Source: Aurantiochytrium sp. KH105 (Eukaryota > Sar > Bigyra > Thraustochytrida > Thraustochytriidae). Taken from it: a DNA stretch of 64,000 bases. The position numbers and the translations under genes were made by a program. Location: the NCBI GenBank assembly GCA_003116975.1, contig BGKB01000107.1, positions 186,001-250,000 on the forward strand. The letters are read 5' to 3'. How positions within the stretch are numbered: position 1 is the stretch's first letter; each line of letters starts with the position of its first letter. Below the pieces are notes generated by a model that saw nothing but the letters and a program-made list of their open reading frames with translations, was not told the origin of the DNA and made no database searches. Of this stretch, positions 29,312 to 39,830 are shown piece by piece.

Positions 29312-32300
29312 ATGCTGCGACCTGGCCTTTGGCGAAGCTCAGACGAGCAAAGTAGAGATGACGCGCAAGACCAGAAACGCGTTCTCGACTTGCAGAAAAC
29401 AACGCCTACGACGCGCCATGAGCGCAAAACGGACCAAGAGGAACTCGAGCTCGCGCGCGACGAGCACGCGGTGAAAGGACTCGCCGAGCTGCGCAAGCAA
29501 CTCCGACCCTCTCCAAACGACCTCAGCGTACTCTTTGCGCCGCATCTTGCCTACGCGTGCACGCTTGTGCCAAATAAGTCGCTGCGACCTTTGCCATTTT
29601 CACATGCCAAGTTGTGGAATGAAAATGTGCAGCTGGAAAGCCACCGCGACGAACCGTCGATGCAGTTTGGGAGACCTCAAAAGACCTCAGCATCAAAGCG
29701 CGCGCGGCGAGTCCTGCCGAAAAGGGCGTCATGCGATCAAGCCTCTGCGAGCTGGACATCGCAGGCGAAAACTGCAGAGAAACGACAGCGAAAAACCAAC
29801 GCAACTGAAAACAAAACGTCAAAGCATCAACAACCAGCGATCCCATCTGCCATGGAGACTCTTGCAGACCTGCACGAGCAAGAAGCTGCCCGCCTCATTC
29901 TGCTCCGCGAAGGGCTCTTAGCCCAGGCACAGGCGCGTCTACGAGGTGTCCGACCAATATCACATGAAACTTTTGCTGACCAAGATATGCTCGCTTGCGA
30001 GCTCGCTCGCGTCAGTCTCCTCGTCGTTGAAGTCATCCTTCGTTCCAGACGCGTGGGATGCAAAGCTATCGATGGCGCGGATCGCGAATGCCGCGAGATC
30101 GGGTACGAGTGGAATGGCGCAAATTATCTTCTCAAGATGATTTCGGATGTGGGCATGCTCGACCAACTCAACATCACCAAAGCGAGCAAATTCGCAAGAA
30201 ACCCGCTGCTACTCTCCCACAATCTCGACGAGCTCGCAAAGCTGATCAACGTCAATGTGCTTGAGTTTGAAACGGCAAGCATATGGCGTTTTCTTGATCG
30301 TCCAAGCACGTACGAAGTTCGGCAGTACACGGCGGCGATCTGGATCTTGCGCGAAGAAGCCCACTATGAGCGTCGGCAAGCACCGCGTATGCTCGAGGCA
30401 ATGAGGAATCGAGTATTACCTCCAGATCCAGCAATTGTTGAGGCCAAGTGCCTGCAAGAGGCAGCCAACAAGGAAATGGCAGTTGGGGGATGCTGGAAGT
30501 ACGGCGGAAAACCCATAAGCAGCGCAGCTGCAGTGGCATCCCCGCATGCAAGAGCAAGATCGAAGGTAACCTTCGAGAAACGTATCCGTATTCTCGAGAA
30601 TGTGTACAAAGAGAATTGCGAGGCACAAGTGCAAAAGCGCGAAATTGCCGCAAGGCACATGCAAAAGATCGTTCGCGCGAGACTTGCACGACGTTCCATC
30701 ATACACGAAAAGAATCGCAAATTCGTTGCAGTTGAGCTGCAACGGTTTTGGCGCGGTGGTCTTGCAAGAGCGGACTTTGCCAAGCGACGAGAACAACAGG
30801 CCGACGCTATGGAACTTGCTCCCGTGATGAAGATATTGAATCGACAAGAGAACGCAGCTCTGCGTATCCAATGCTTGTGGCGTCGGGTTGTGGCCACGGG
30901 CCGGGTTCAAACAATCCGCGAGGACACTGCGGCAACTCAAATCATTGCATGGTTTCGATGCCACGCCCAACGATGGCGGCACAAGGCATTTATCGCAGCC
31001 AGGTGTATACAGATGATGGCGCGAGCCCGATTCGCACGCGACGAACTAGCGCGTCTTCGACTCGAGCAAAAACAAAATCGAGCAGTCACAAAGATCCAAT
31101 GCATCATACGCATGCGGCAGGCCCGAAAGGTTCGAGAGGGGCTCGTGCGAGACCGGGCTGCGTCTCGCATTCAGCAACGCGCTCGAATCTTCGTGGCCTA
31201 CTCCTTGGCGAGAAAGGCTGTTCGCGCCCAAATCATTATCATGTCGTGGAGACAACATCGTGCCCGACGACTCGTCCGAGAGCGGCGCCAATTTTTGCGA
31301 GCAGTCGACTTGGTGCAAAGCTGGCACCGGGAAAGAAGTGCGGCACGGAAGGCGCAATTGGAGAGAAAACTTGCGAGCTGGCGCGCAAAACATACGAGCG
31401 TCTCGCGAAAGTTTACCTCTGATACATCAAACACCAAGTCCTGGTTTCATGGCTGTGCCCTTTATGACCATCAGCGCGCGCTGCAAAAGCAGCTTGGGAT
31501 TCTCGAGCGAACATCAACGGCAAGAAGAGCCCTGGAGCGACTCGAGGCTCGAATTGCAAAGTATGCTGCTCGTCTCGACGAGCTCAACGTGACTGTCTCG
31601 TTTGCGCCAATGCGCGCCATGCTCAAAGTCAAGGCTCGTTACGAGCAGATGCTTGTTATCACCAAACACTTGAGCGCGCGCGAGCTTGCCGATGCAACCG
31701 ACGATGCAACGGACGAACTCGATGCCGTGGAGGATCGCATCGAGTTCATTGAAAACCTCGTGCGTACAGCCATCAAGGCGCGCGACGACTTTATCATTGC
31801 AACGCGAGTCACGGACGCCCAAGAATATGTTCTCTGCAGATCCCCAACAGAGTTCGAGGCATTCAATAAGGCCTACTTGGCCGCGCAACGTCGCGAGCAA
31901 ACCCTCGCGCAGATGCAACGCAAGGCTGAAGTCGCAGAAGCGCGATGGAGACAGATGATTATTGAAACCGAGTGGAAGCATCGCGTCCGCGTGGAAACCC
32001 TCGAGAGAGCAAGCTCTGAGACGGTGTCGCAGCTGCATAAGCGTAGTGCACGTGCAGGTGCTGCACAAATTGCTTTACATATACGTACAAAGGGACTTGC
32101 GGCTGCGGCAGAGCGTCGTGCCGAGGTGAAGCGCAGTGTGCGTATTGCCGAGCAGCTTGCAGGCCGTATCTCTGCGATGGCCGAAGAAGACGCTTACGCA
32201 GAAGCGCATCGAGCATACCTTGCGGCGTCGCCGCTGGCGATGCGCGCAGCACGGAAGCACTTTGATGCCTTTGACACAGAGGAGAGTCTGCATCCTGGCG

Positions 32301-32665
32301 AGATCACACCAGAAGACTTTCAAAAGCTCGCTTTCGACCTCGGTGTCGTGGTGCCCATGGCGCGTATTCGGGACTTTGTCGATCGCATAGACCTCAATGG
32401 AAATAACCTCATCGACTGGGACGAGTTTGCGCGATGGTATTTTTGCTGCAGTGAGGCAGACAAGTTGCGCTTCCAGTTCCGACGCATGGGGACACGTGCA
32501 GGAGCTTCGCATCTATTTCAAGCCGGAGGACTTTCGACGAAACTACGCGTTGACCAAGCAAGCCGAAAGGCCAAGCGTCTTGTACGAGCGACTACCAGTC
32601 ATAGTCTACTCTTGACTTCGCGGAAATCTTCGCGCAAGACCCCCCGCAAGCTTTTGCCCAAATAA
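29312..32665 (+). CDS. Large IQ-motif and EF-hand protein
   Basis: A 1117-residue, highly helical protein from ATG 29312 (MLRPGLWRSS). Upstream frame is open to 29225 but without ATG. At least seven IQ or IQ-like calmodulin-binding motifs lie between about residues 445 and 685: HMQKIVRARLARRS, LQRFWRGGLAR, IQCLWRRVVATGR, IQMMARARFARDEL, IQCIIRMRQARKV, IQQRARIFVAY and VQSWHRERSAARK. Coiled coil follows (to about 960). Near the C-terminus is an EF-hand pair: a first degenerate one (HFDAFDTEESLHPGEITPED) and a second canonical loop (DLNGNNLIDWDE). The last ~60 residues are basic. Known families with IQ arrays and no motor domain act in flagella, basal bodies and the cytoskeleton; a structural or calcium-responsive role is inferred. 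No orthologue recognised. Single exon. Confidence 0.82.
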   Translation: MLRPGLWRSSDEQSRDDAQDQKRVLDLQKTTPTTRHERKTDQEELELARDEHAVKGLAELRKQLRPSPNDLSVLFAPHLAYACTLVPNKSLRPLPFSHAKLWNENVQLESHRDEPSMQFGRPQKTSASKRARRVLPKRASCDQASASWTSQAKTAEKRQRKTNATENKTSKHQQPAIPSAMETLADLHEQEAARLILLREGLLAQAQARLRGVRPISHETFADQDMLACELARVSLLVVEVILRSRRVGCKAIDGADRECREIGYEWNGANYLLKMISDVGMLDQLNITKASKFARNPLLLSHNLDELAKLINVNVLEFETASIWRFLDRPSTYEVRQYTAAIWILREEAHYERRQAPRMLEAMRNRVLPPDPAIVEAKCLQEAANKEMAVGGCWKYGGKPISSAAAVASPHARARSKVTFEKRIRILENVYKENCEAQVQKREIAARHMQKIVRARLARRSIIHEKNRKFVAVELQRFWRGGLARADFAKRREQQADAMELAPVMKILNRQENAALRIQCLWRRVVATGRVQTIREDTAATQIIAWFRCHAQRWRHKAFIAARCIQMMARARFARDELARLRLEQKQNRAVTKIQCIIRMRQARKVREGLVRDRAASRIQQRARIFVAYSLARKAVRAQIIIMSWRQHRARRLVRERRQFLRAVDLVQSWHRERSAARKAQLERKLASWRAKHTSVSRKFTSDTSNTKSWFHGCALYDHQRALQKQLGILERTSTARRALERLEARIAKYAARLDELNVTVSFAPMRAMLKVKARYEQMLVITKHLSARELADATDDATDELDAVEDRIEFIENLVRTAIKARDDFIIATRVTDAQEYVLCRSPTEFEAFNKAYLAAQRREQTLAQMQRKAEVAEARWRQMIIETEWKHRVRVETLERASSETVSQLHKRSARAGAAQIALHIRTKGLAAAAERRAEVKRSVRIAEQLAGRISAMAEEDAYAEAHRAYLAASPLAMRAARKHFDAFDTEESLHPGEITPEDFQKLAFDLGVVVPMARIRDFVDRIDLNGNNLIDWDEFARWYFCCSEADKLRFQFRRMGTRAGASHLFQAGGLSTKLRVDQASRKAKRLVRATTSHSLLLTSRKSSRKTPRKLLPK

Positions 32666-32730
32666 ATTAACGAATTATGTTTGCTGTCTCAAGGAACGCT
32701 GAACTTGGTTGATTTCGATTCCGACTTTTG

Positions 32731-35634
32731 TCAGGTCGGTAGGTTGCCTCGCTGCGCATACGTGTGGAAGTGCGTCTTCCCTCCAGGAACAAGCTCCGTG
32801 GTGCGGATCACGGGTGTGCTTTGTGTTCTTTTTTTGACAACCACAAGGTCCGAGGCGCGTCGCGCTGCTGCTCCCGTGGGCGTGCTTGGACGTTGAAAGG
32901 ATCCACCCCACGCAGCCTGTGGGTCTGCGTGGCCCACCATACCCCAATTAGAGGCTGCGCGATGCACCTCAGGACGATGCCAGGGCCGCATGGGTTGACC
33001 TGTGGCCGATGCCACAGCGCCGGCGCCGCCACTGTTTGCGTTGTCGCGAGGACTCCGAAGCGTAAGGGAGAACCCAGGCGAGTCAGCTTCCTCAGCATCG
33101 CTCGTGCCCGGAGTGCTGACGCAAGGTGGGACTTCGAGGCCCTGCGAGCGCACGACAGCGTCGTGGAGGTTGAGAAACCACTTTTTCGGATCGAGCGGCG
33201 CAGGCAAGGATACTTGACTCTCCTCAAGGTCGTCCTCTGCCTCGTTGTTTTCCTCGAGACTTGACGTATTTGCGAGACCGACATTTGACGGAGCCTCTAC
33301 GTCGAACGCTTGATTCGGCACGTCAACGCCTTGACCCGAAGGTTGCGCGGGTTCTGCCGGAGTCGTAGTCGTAGCTTTGGACGCACGATGACTGCGCTTG
33401 AACGCCTCAGCGGCAGCGTATAGGGTGCGGCGTTCCCCAGACTTCCACCCCGAGAACAAGAGGAGAATGTCATTGGCTTCGCAAACGGAGGCAAAGCGAC
33501 AAAGCATCTCGAGGGCGGCCGTGTCAAGATCATTGACCGCTTCGCAGCTGAGAATAATGGTCGATGGCGGAGAATCGGATGAATTTTGAGAGCCGGAACT
33601 GTTCGAGTCCGAATCCTTACCAAGGTGGCGAGCGTGGTCTGCGGCCATGCGCAGCGCTGCAGCCTCGAGCGCCTCCTCAAAGCGCTCAAAGTTGGCAAAG
33701 CTGAGGGAGGCATCGAGCCGGAAGATGCGAAGGCCGTCAAGACGCTTTGCATCAGGGAAACGGTCGAGGGCGCGGTAAATGTTGGTGCCAGGCAAAACAC
33801 CCAGCTCGGGGCACTCGCTGCCCATGTTGCGCCGGATGAGCACGACGAGGGCAAGTGCGGCACCGCAGATGATGCCCCACTGCACACCTCCGAATAATGT
33901 GACGATAAAGGTGACGACCCAAAGAACAAAGTCGTCCGTTTTCACGCGCGCGAGGGCGATCGGTTTGTGAAAGTCAACGAGACTGGGCAGTGCAACGACG
34001 ATGATGGCAGCCAGGGTCGCTTTGGGCAACATTTCGATGACAGGGGTCAGCGCGACGAGAATGAGCATCATGACAAAGGAGTTGACAAAATTGTGGAGCA
34101 GGGTGTCCGCTTGCAGAGACGCGATGATGGCGCTTCCAGAGAACGATCCGCCGGCGACTTGTGCGCCGAAAAAGCTGCCGATGGTGTTTACGGCGCCGAG
34201 TGCCTTGAGCTCTTGTGAGACTTTGATGTCGCTGTTAGACCTGCGCGCAAAGCTCTTGGCGATCGCAATGGCAAGCACAAAATTGATGACGGCGATAATC
34301 ATGCCTTCAAGCATCATGTCCATATGCAGCGATGTGTCGGAGATGTGTTGCCACGGAACAGTGAAGGGCGGCATGCCCTGCGGGGTCTCGCCTGCGACTT
34401 CGATATCGTAGACCGTGTCGAGGTCAAAAATAGCCACGAGCGCAACAGAGACGAGGACCGCGAACATGGCACCCGCGTCAGGGATGCCTCGCTTGCGGCC
34501 CCAACGCGCGGTGGCTTTTTTGGAAGCAACAAGAAGCGCAATGTTGAAGACGGACAAAACGACAGTGGCCGGGTTGGTCTCCCCTATATGCTTGAAGAGC
34601 GCCACGTAGGTCTGCACGAAGCCCGAGGCCTCGATATGTACACCAAAGAGATACTTGACCTGACTGGTGCCAATGAGAAAGGCGGCAGTCGTGGTAAAGG
34701 CTGCAAGGACCGCGGGCGGGATTAGCACCACGAGCTTGTCGAGTCTCAAGACGAGCATCAAGAGCGTCCAGAGACCGATGTAGAGAGTGAGCATGGGTGC
34801 GATGCTGTCCAGGGTTGCCTGGTCTGTGAAACCGGTGGCAAGAAGGGCTTCTCCGAAGAGGAGAGCCGGCAGCGCGCAGGTCCCGAGACTGAGCCACTTG
34901 CTGTTGCCCATGAAGCCGTACACGAGCGTACTGAAGAATGCAGTATAGATTCCGTGGATGGGGCTCAGCTCTGCAAGCAGGGCATGGGCCATGGCTTTGG
35001 GTGCAATGACGAAGCCAAGCGTGATACCGATGAGAACGTCGCGCACTAAATTTTTCCGTACATCGTATCGTGGGAGCCAGACCAACGCAGGTGCTGTGGC
35101 AAGGAGCTGCGACTTGGCGAAGCGCGCTGCCCGGTTCGGGCAGGGTGCGCCGCTGGCCTCATGCAAGCTGTTTTCTCTGTTTGCTGCAAGATCTTCGTCT
35201 TTGTTTCCGAAGCAGTCTTCGCCGCTCGCCGGATTGGGCGCATCGAGCGTGACATTGCGTTTGTGTTTATGCTGTGTACCTTGGCGTCGCCTGCCGCCCG
35301 CAAGACTGGTCCACGGGAGCCGTGAGCCCGTGCCCTGGTTTTCCTTGAAGCTGCGTTGAAAGTCCTTTTCCGTCTCGATTCGAAGTAGCGGCGTTAATTG
35401 ATCGTGTCGCTGCTGCTCGAGACGCTCCCGGTGCGCGTCTTGGCGTCCGCCATTTCCGCCGTTCGCGTCCGCCTCGCCCCGCTCGAGGTCCTGCGCTGCC
35501 CCATCACGGCTTTGCTGCTGCAGGTGCTGCTGCTGCTGCTGCTGCTGCTGCAGGGCCGGTCTTTCCACCACCAGCGACACGTTTCTGGGCCCGAGCTCCT
35601 TCTGCTCGCCGCTCTCCTCCTGCCCGCCCAGCAT
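32731..35634 (-). CDS. SulP/SLC26 anion transporter with STAS domain
   Basis: A 967-residue membrane transporter from ATG 35634. Cytosolic N-terminus of about 180 residues includes a poly-Gln stretch (LQQQQQQQQHLQQQS) encoded by a CAG tract near 35515-35555. The transport domain starts at LPRYDVRKNLVRDVLIGITL and spans about residues 185-600 with multiple hydrophobic helices (SPIHGIYTAFFSTLVYGFMG, AVLAAFTTTAAFLIGTSQV, and the conserved FGAQVAGGSFSGSAI). The STAS domain (about 610-760) has GLRIFRLDASLSFANFERFE and SCEAVNDLDTAALEML, with a Ser/Asp-rich insertion as in animal SLC26. A long acidic, Ser-rich tail follows. Family members carry sulfate, bicarbonate, chloride or other anions; the substrate is not decidable here. 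Convergent with the IQ gene (65 bases apart). Confidence 0.93.
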   Translation of the reverse strand: MLGGQEESGEQKELGPRNVSLVVERPALQQQQQQQQHLQQQSRDGAAQDLERGEADANGGNGGRQDAHRERLEQQRHDQLTPLLRIETEKDFQRSFKENQGTGSRLPWTSLAGGRRRQGTQHKHKRNVTLDAPNPASGEDCFGNKDEDLAANRENSLHEASGAPCPNRAARFAKSQLLATAPALVWLPRYDVRKNLVRDVLIGITLGFVIAPKAMAHALLAELSPIHGIYTAFFSTLVYGFMGNSKWLSLGTCALPALLFGEALLATGFTDQATLDSIAPMLTLYIGLWTLLMLVLRLDKLVVLIPPAVLAAFTTTAAFLIGTSQVKYLFGVHIEASGFVQTYVALFKHIGETNPATVVLSVFNIALLVASKKATARWGRKRGIPDAGAMFAVLVSVALVAIFDLDTVYDIEVAGETPQGMPPFTVPWQHISDTSLHMDMMLEGMIIAVINFVLAIAIAKSFARRSNSDIKVSQELKALGAVNTIGSFFGAQVAGGSFSGSAIIASLQADTLLHNFVNSFVMMLILVALTPVIEMLPKATLAAIIVVALPSLVDFHKPIALARVKTDDFVLWVVTFIVTLFGGVQWGIICGAALALVVLIRRNMGSECPELGVLPGTNIYRALDRFPDAKRLDGLRIFRLDASLSFANFERFEEALEAAALRMAADHARHLGKDSDSNSSGSQNSSDSPPSTIILSCEAVNDLDTAALEMLCRFASVCEANDILLLFSGWKSGERRTLYAAAEAFKRSHRASKATTTTPAEPAQPSGQGVDVPNQAFDVEAPSNVGLANTSSLEENNEAEDDLEESQVSLPAPLDPKKWFLNLHDAVVRSQGLEVPPCVSTPGTSDAEEADSPGFSLTLRSPRDNANSGGAGAVASATGQPMRPWHRPEVHRAASNWGMVGHADPQAAWGGSFQRPSTPTGAAARRASDLVVVKKRTQSTPVIRTTELVPGGKTHFHTYAQRGNLPT

Positions 35635-37473
35635 GCTGGCTGCGCTCGCCCGTGTCTTGCAGCTCTGCCCACGCTCGCGCTCGCGCTCGTGCTTTGCCGG
35701 AGCTTGAGCTCGAGCTCGAGCTTGTGCTTTCCTCCCTTGCGATCAAAGAGCGAGGAGGGAGGCCCTGTCCCCGCCCGATGGACTCGGCCGGCCACAGACC
35801 GGCCACTGCCGCGCGCGCGAGCGGGACCGCGACGCGCGGGCGTTGGCGAGCGGGGACTCCGACGCGGACTCCAGCCTCTTGCGCCGAGGCCAGCGAGCTC
35901 GGTAGGGTCGGCAAGGCAAGGCAGGGCAAAGCAGGGCAAGGCAAGGAGGGCCGGCCGGGAGGTCTGCTTGGCGTGGAGCCGCTCCCGAGACCGGCGCCGG
36001 GTCCGGTACGTGCTGCACGGGGAGATTAGCAGAGAAAAGGTGCGTGGAGGGGAGTGGCGCGAACGCGAGCGGACACCGCCGTGACGTTTCTCACCGACCA
36101 TGGCGAGTGACGTTTTGGAGCAGCTTGATCAAGCGGGCGCGTGCCTCGCTCGATCTCTGCCGTGCCGGCCGCTGCCGCTCGAGCGAGCGACACGCAGACG
36201 ACTGCGAGCACAGCAGCAGACCGCGCGGAAGAACCTGCAGCACCCACCCCGCCGGCACGACCCGCACGAGCCTCGCACTCCGGCCGCCGCGCCAAGCCTC
36301 GCCAAGCCTCGCCAAACCCAAACCGAGACCCAGGCCAAGCCGCGTCCGCGTCGAGTCGGCCATCCATCATGGACCCCCCTCGCATACTACACGTGCATGG
36401 TTGCACACACCCTCCACAGTTCTTGGCACCCACACCTCCACAGTGGACAGGGGAACGGCGGGAAGAGAGGCCCGCGGACCCGGTGCGCGCCATCGGGGAC
36501 CCTGGTGTGCACCTGCAGGCTCCTCCCGCACCTGGCGGGTCCGGAGCTGGGCCGTTGAAAGGGTGCGCCAAGCACAGCACGCACACGCAGCACAGCAGAG
36601 CGAGTGTAGGCGAGCCCAAATTCTGCATCGAGGTCTTCTCCATTCGTCCATTTGGCCGCCCTCGCAGACGGACCTCGCGACTTGTCTCGCGGTGCTGCGC
36701 TGCGCTGCGCTGCGCTGCGCTGCGCTGCGCTGCGCTGCGCTGTGCTGCGCTGCGCTGCGCTGCGTGGAGTCAGTAGCAGTGGCAGAGGGAAGAGGGGCGG
36801 CGCGTGCACACGCGGGTTGTCTTGGAGGTGCCATCGCGTGAAGCTTTGCGGGGGAGGAGGAGGACGAGGAGGCGAAGCTCGGCTTGGTGTGTTTGTCGCA
36901 GTCGCTGTCGCTGCTCGTGCGCATCCATCACGCAAGCAGCCCAGCGCAGTGCAGCGCGGAGGGGTTCCCAGGGAGGGAGAGGAGGAGAGAGGGAGGAGCG
37001 AGGTCGTTGTGGCAGACCTGAAGTTTAGTTTGCGAGGCGCGAAGAGCAGGACACGCACGGCACGGCACGGGCGTCGGCTGTGGCTCTCGCTGTCGCTGTT
37101 GATCGTGATTAGGTCGGGCTGTACCACAAACAACCAACTGCAACTGCAGCTTACTGAGCTAGTTAGGATCGGGCGTGCGTGCGTGCGTGCGTGCCGAGAC
37201 TGAGGTGTGCGTCACCGCCATCGAGCGGCGAGGAATTACGGCTATCTATACTCCTCCTCCTACGCGTCGTCTATGCCGTAAGCGAAGGTGGGCCTCAGAT
37301 CGTGAGCGGTTCAGAAGGGCGGCGCTCGCCAATCAGAGCAGCAGCAGAGTGAAGCAGATCGCTCGCTAAACCGGAATCAATCGTGCGCAGACCGAGACGG
37401 CGCATCGATCGAAGCGAGGGGCTCCAAAGGCGGGGCCGCGAGCGAGCGCAGATACGCGGATTACTTTGTCACG
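35635..37473. other. Long repetitive intergenic region
   Basis: About 1.8 kb between divergent genes, with no supported gene. Overlapping Arg/Ala/Cys-rich frames on all strands are composition artefacts. Contains GGCAA/GGGCAA repeats (35910-35950), CGCCAAGCCT repeats (36290-36315), the (CTGCG)n tract and a (GCGT)n tract (37174-37193). Confidence 0.55.
36693..36764. repeat. (CTGCG)n minisatellite
   Basis: About fourteen tandem CTGCG units with a single variant (ctgtg) near 36740. Located in the upstream region of the TMEM144-like gene. Confidence 0.9.
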
Positions 37474-39002
37474 ATGCTCTTCGCCGGCGTCTTTGGCGTG
37501 CTGACAGCGGCGCTGTTCTGGGGCTCGAACTACATCGTGACCAAGCAACATGGTAAGTTAGCTGATATGACATAACAAGACATGACCTGCGCCTCGCCGT
37601 GCGCCGGGATGTCGAGCATGCGGAAAAGGGGGATAGAAAGCAAGCTGACGCCCGCTCGCGCCGTTGGTGGACGGACACGCACACGCATGCAGATATGGGC
37701 GATGGCATGACATTTCAGTTCCTGCAGTGCACAGGAATCCTCCTCGTTGGGGTCATGACGCTGGTCTTTTCGCTCGACGTGCCGCGCAGCCCAGACTATG
37801 AAAAGTTCCCCATGCCCGATAAATACGCGCTCATTTCCTCCGAGGGCATCCTGGGTGGCGTGGTATGGTGTCTGGGCAACCTCATGACCATTCCCATTGT
37901 TCGACGTGTTGGTATCGGTCTTGGACTCAGTCTGTGGAACGGCACTGCCACCGTGGTATCGTTTGCCATGAGTCGGGCTTCAATCATTGGACTCAAGCCG
38001 CAGACGCTTCACCCTCTCTGGGCAGGATATTTTGGCGCCTTTCTTGGCGTCCTCTCGCTCGTCGTCTTTGCCTTCATTGATACCGATGGTAACGAGGAAG
38101 CGGACGCGAACGTTGACGCAGCCTCGGGGCACCAGAGGATTTGCACGGCAAGTGGAGATGTCGATTGCGAGGCCGATTGCCACGCAAATGGTAACGGAGA
38201 CGCGAGCAGCTATGCTCGCATCGAAAACAACGAGCAGGAGTCCTCTCGTCGCGCCAGTGCAGGTTCCAGCGGGACAGATGCCTCGACGCCGTTGCTTGAA
38301 CCCATCCCGTCCGAAATCGAGGAAAGGGTTGTGGCCATGTATGAAAATTTGCTGCAAACAGTAGAGGACGCCACCCATGGCCATCCCGAGGTTGCGTCCG
38401 ACAAAGAGGCGCGTGCGCGCTTCGAAGGCATCGTCATGTGTCTGCTTGCCGGAACGCTGTATGGAATCCAGTTTGTCCCACTCACCGTGCACTCGATGCA
38501 GTACCCAAAGCCGGAGAATCTCTCGGATGTCATTTACCAAATGCGCTTTACGTTTTCGCAATTCTTGGGCATTTACGTCACTTCTGCTCTTGCATTTTTT
38601 CTGTATTGTTTTGTGCGCAAGAACCGTCCTGTCATTCTTGCCAAGGAGGCATTTGCGCCTTCGATTGTGTCTGGCATGATGTGGGGAATCGCCTGCATGG
38701 GTTCAATGGTCGCCGTCAGCGACATGGGCCTTGGCATTGGGTAAGTTTTGGGGCTTGATTGGCCGAGCGCTCGAGCCGCTGTCATCTTCATTTGTTTGTG
38801 CAGGATACTGACGATTTGTGTGATCTTGTTTGATTCTTGCGACAGCTACCCGCTCACCACAAACGGCTGTTTTCTGGTTAATGCCGTTTGGTCGGTCTTC
38901 TTTTTCAAGGAGGTTCAAGGCGCTCGCAACTTGCGGCTTTTTGCGATGGCTGGTGCCCTCAACCTCGCAAGCTGCGCATTTTTGGCCTGGTCCCGTTCGT
39001 AA
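37474..39002 (+). CDS. TMEM144: TMEM144-family transporter, three exons
   Basis: Three exons deduced: 37474-37552, 37693-38740 and 38846-39002. Introns are 140 and 105 nt with GTAAGT donors; phases agree and give 427 residues. Exon 1 encodes MLFAGVFGVLTAALFWGSNY, and the first junction gives IVTKQHD-MGDGMTFQFLQC, the family's (N)F/YVP..K..D.GDGM.FQ signature. The second junction gives GLGIG-YPLTTNGCFLVNAVW, then FFFKEVQGARN, also signature sequence. An earlier AG (38803-38804) would add 14 residues and fits the family less well. About ten membrane segments typical of the drug/metabolite transporter fold. A ~120-residue acidic, Ser-rich loop (roughly residues 155-270) makes it longer than animal TMEM144 (345). 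Proposed role in the family is carbohydrate transport; location unknown. Confidence 0.88.
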
Positions 39003-39830
39003 ACTTAATTTTTAGGCCTGGCTCATCACCGATCCCCCCCCCCCCTAAAAAAGAAAGAATGTCTCGCTCTTTTTGACAAATCCATCCTCGATGTATACTT
39101 GATAATTTATCGCGCTCTCGCGCTCCGCGAGGGGTCTGCAAGCTACAGTTGCCACCAAGCTTACGCTGCCGACGACTACTATCAATGCGTTGCAAGGTGC
39201 CGCCTTCAACAGCAACTGCTCTTTGTCAGCAGCCAGCTGCAGCACACGGACACTTTTGCACGCGCTCTGCGCTGCGCTGCCCGTCCGCAGCAGCCGACGC
39301 AGAAAACCTCATGAGGACCGAGTCGAGGCGAGGCGAGGTGAGGCAGAGCCCGAGTGGTATTACTGTTATGAGAGACTCAAGTCGGGCCCGTGCCCTGCTG
39401 CGCGGTGCAGCGCGAGGCCGCGCTTGAGACAGGCCCTGCACACGCAGACACAGATAGAGAGCCCCAGAGGGCGGAGAGCGCTGGCCCACGAACGCTCAAG
39501 CACGCGCTGGGGCGGCAGCTATCCATAACAACAGCCCGACTGTGAGTCTGAGAGATGCTGGTGGCGGAGGCAAATGTGATGCGATGCGATGTGATGGTCC
39601 CAAGTGCCGCCAAGGCTGCGCACCATAAAGAAGGCCCAGCGCAGTGCAAGCGAAGCACAGCGCAAGGCGCCTGCAGCTACCGGCCCTGGCGCCAGTCGCC
39701 GCGGGTCGGGCAGACCCCGAACGCCAAGGAACTCATATACCGTCTGTACAGAACCGAGACAGCGGCAACAGCAGCGGTGAGGCGGTGAACCCGGACGTTG
39801 GTTGATTGTTTCTTGCGCGGCAACGTGACC
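39003..39830. other. Intergenic region
   Basis: No supported gene. Contains a C10 run (39034-39043), GGCGAGGCGAGGTGAGGC repeats (39327-39344) and GATGC repeats (39575-39590). Presumed promoter of the zinc-finger/SAP gene. Confidence 0.5.

Noticed and set aside
36044-36841. Overlapping 200-265-codon frames on both strands
   Set aside because: Driven by (CTGCG)n and other repeats; products are Cys/Ala/Leu strings with no domain.
38805-38845. Extra coding sequence in TMEM144 from an earlier 3' splice site
   Set aside because: Using the AG at 38803-38804 keeps the frame, but inserts 14 residues into a conserved membrane segment. The later AG at 38844-38845 restores the family pattern.
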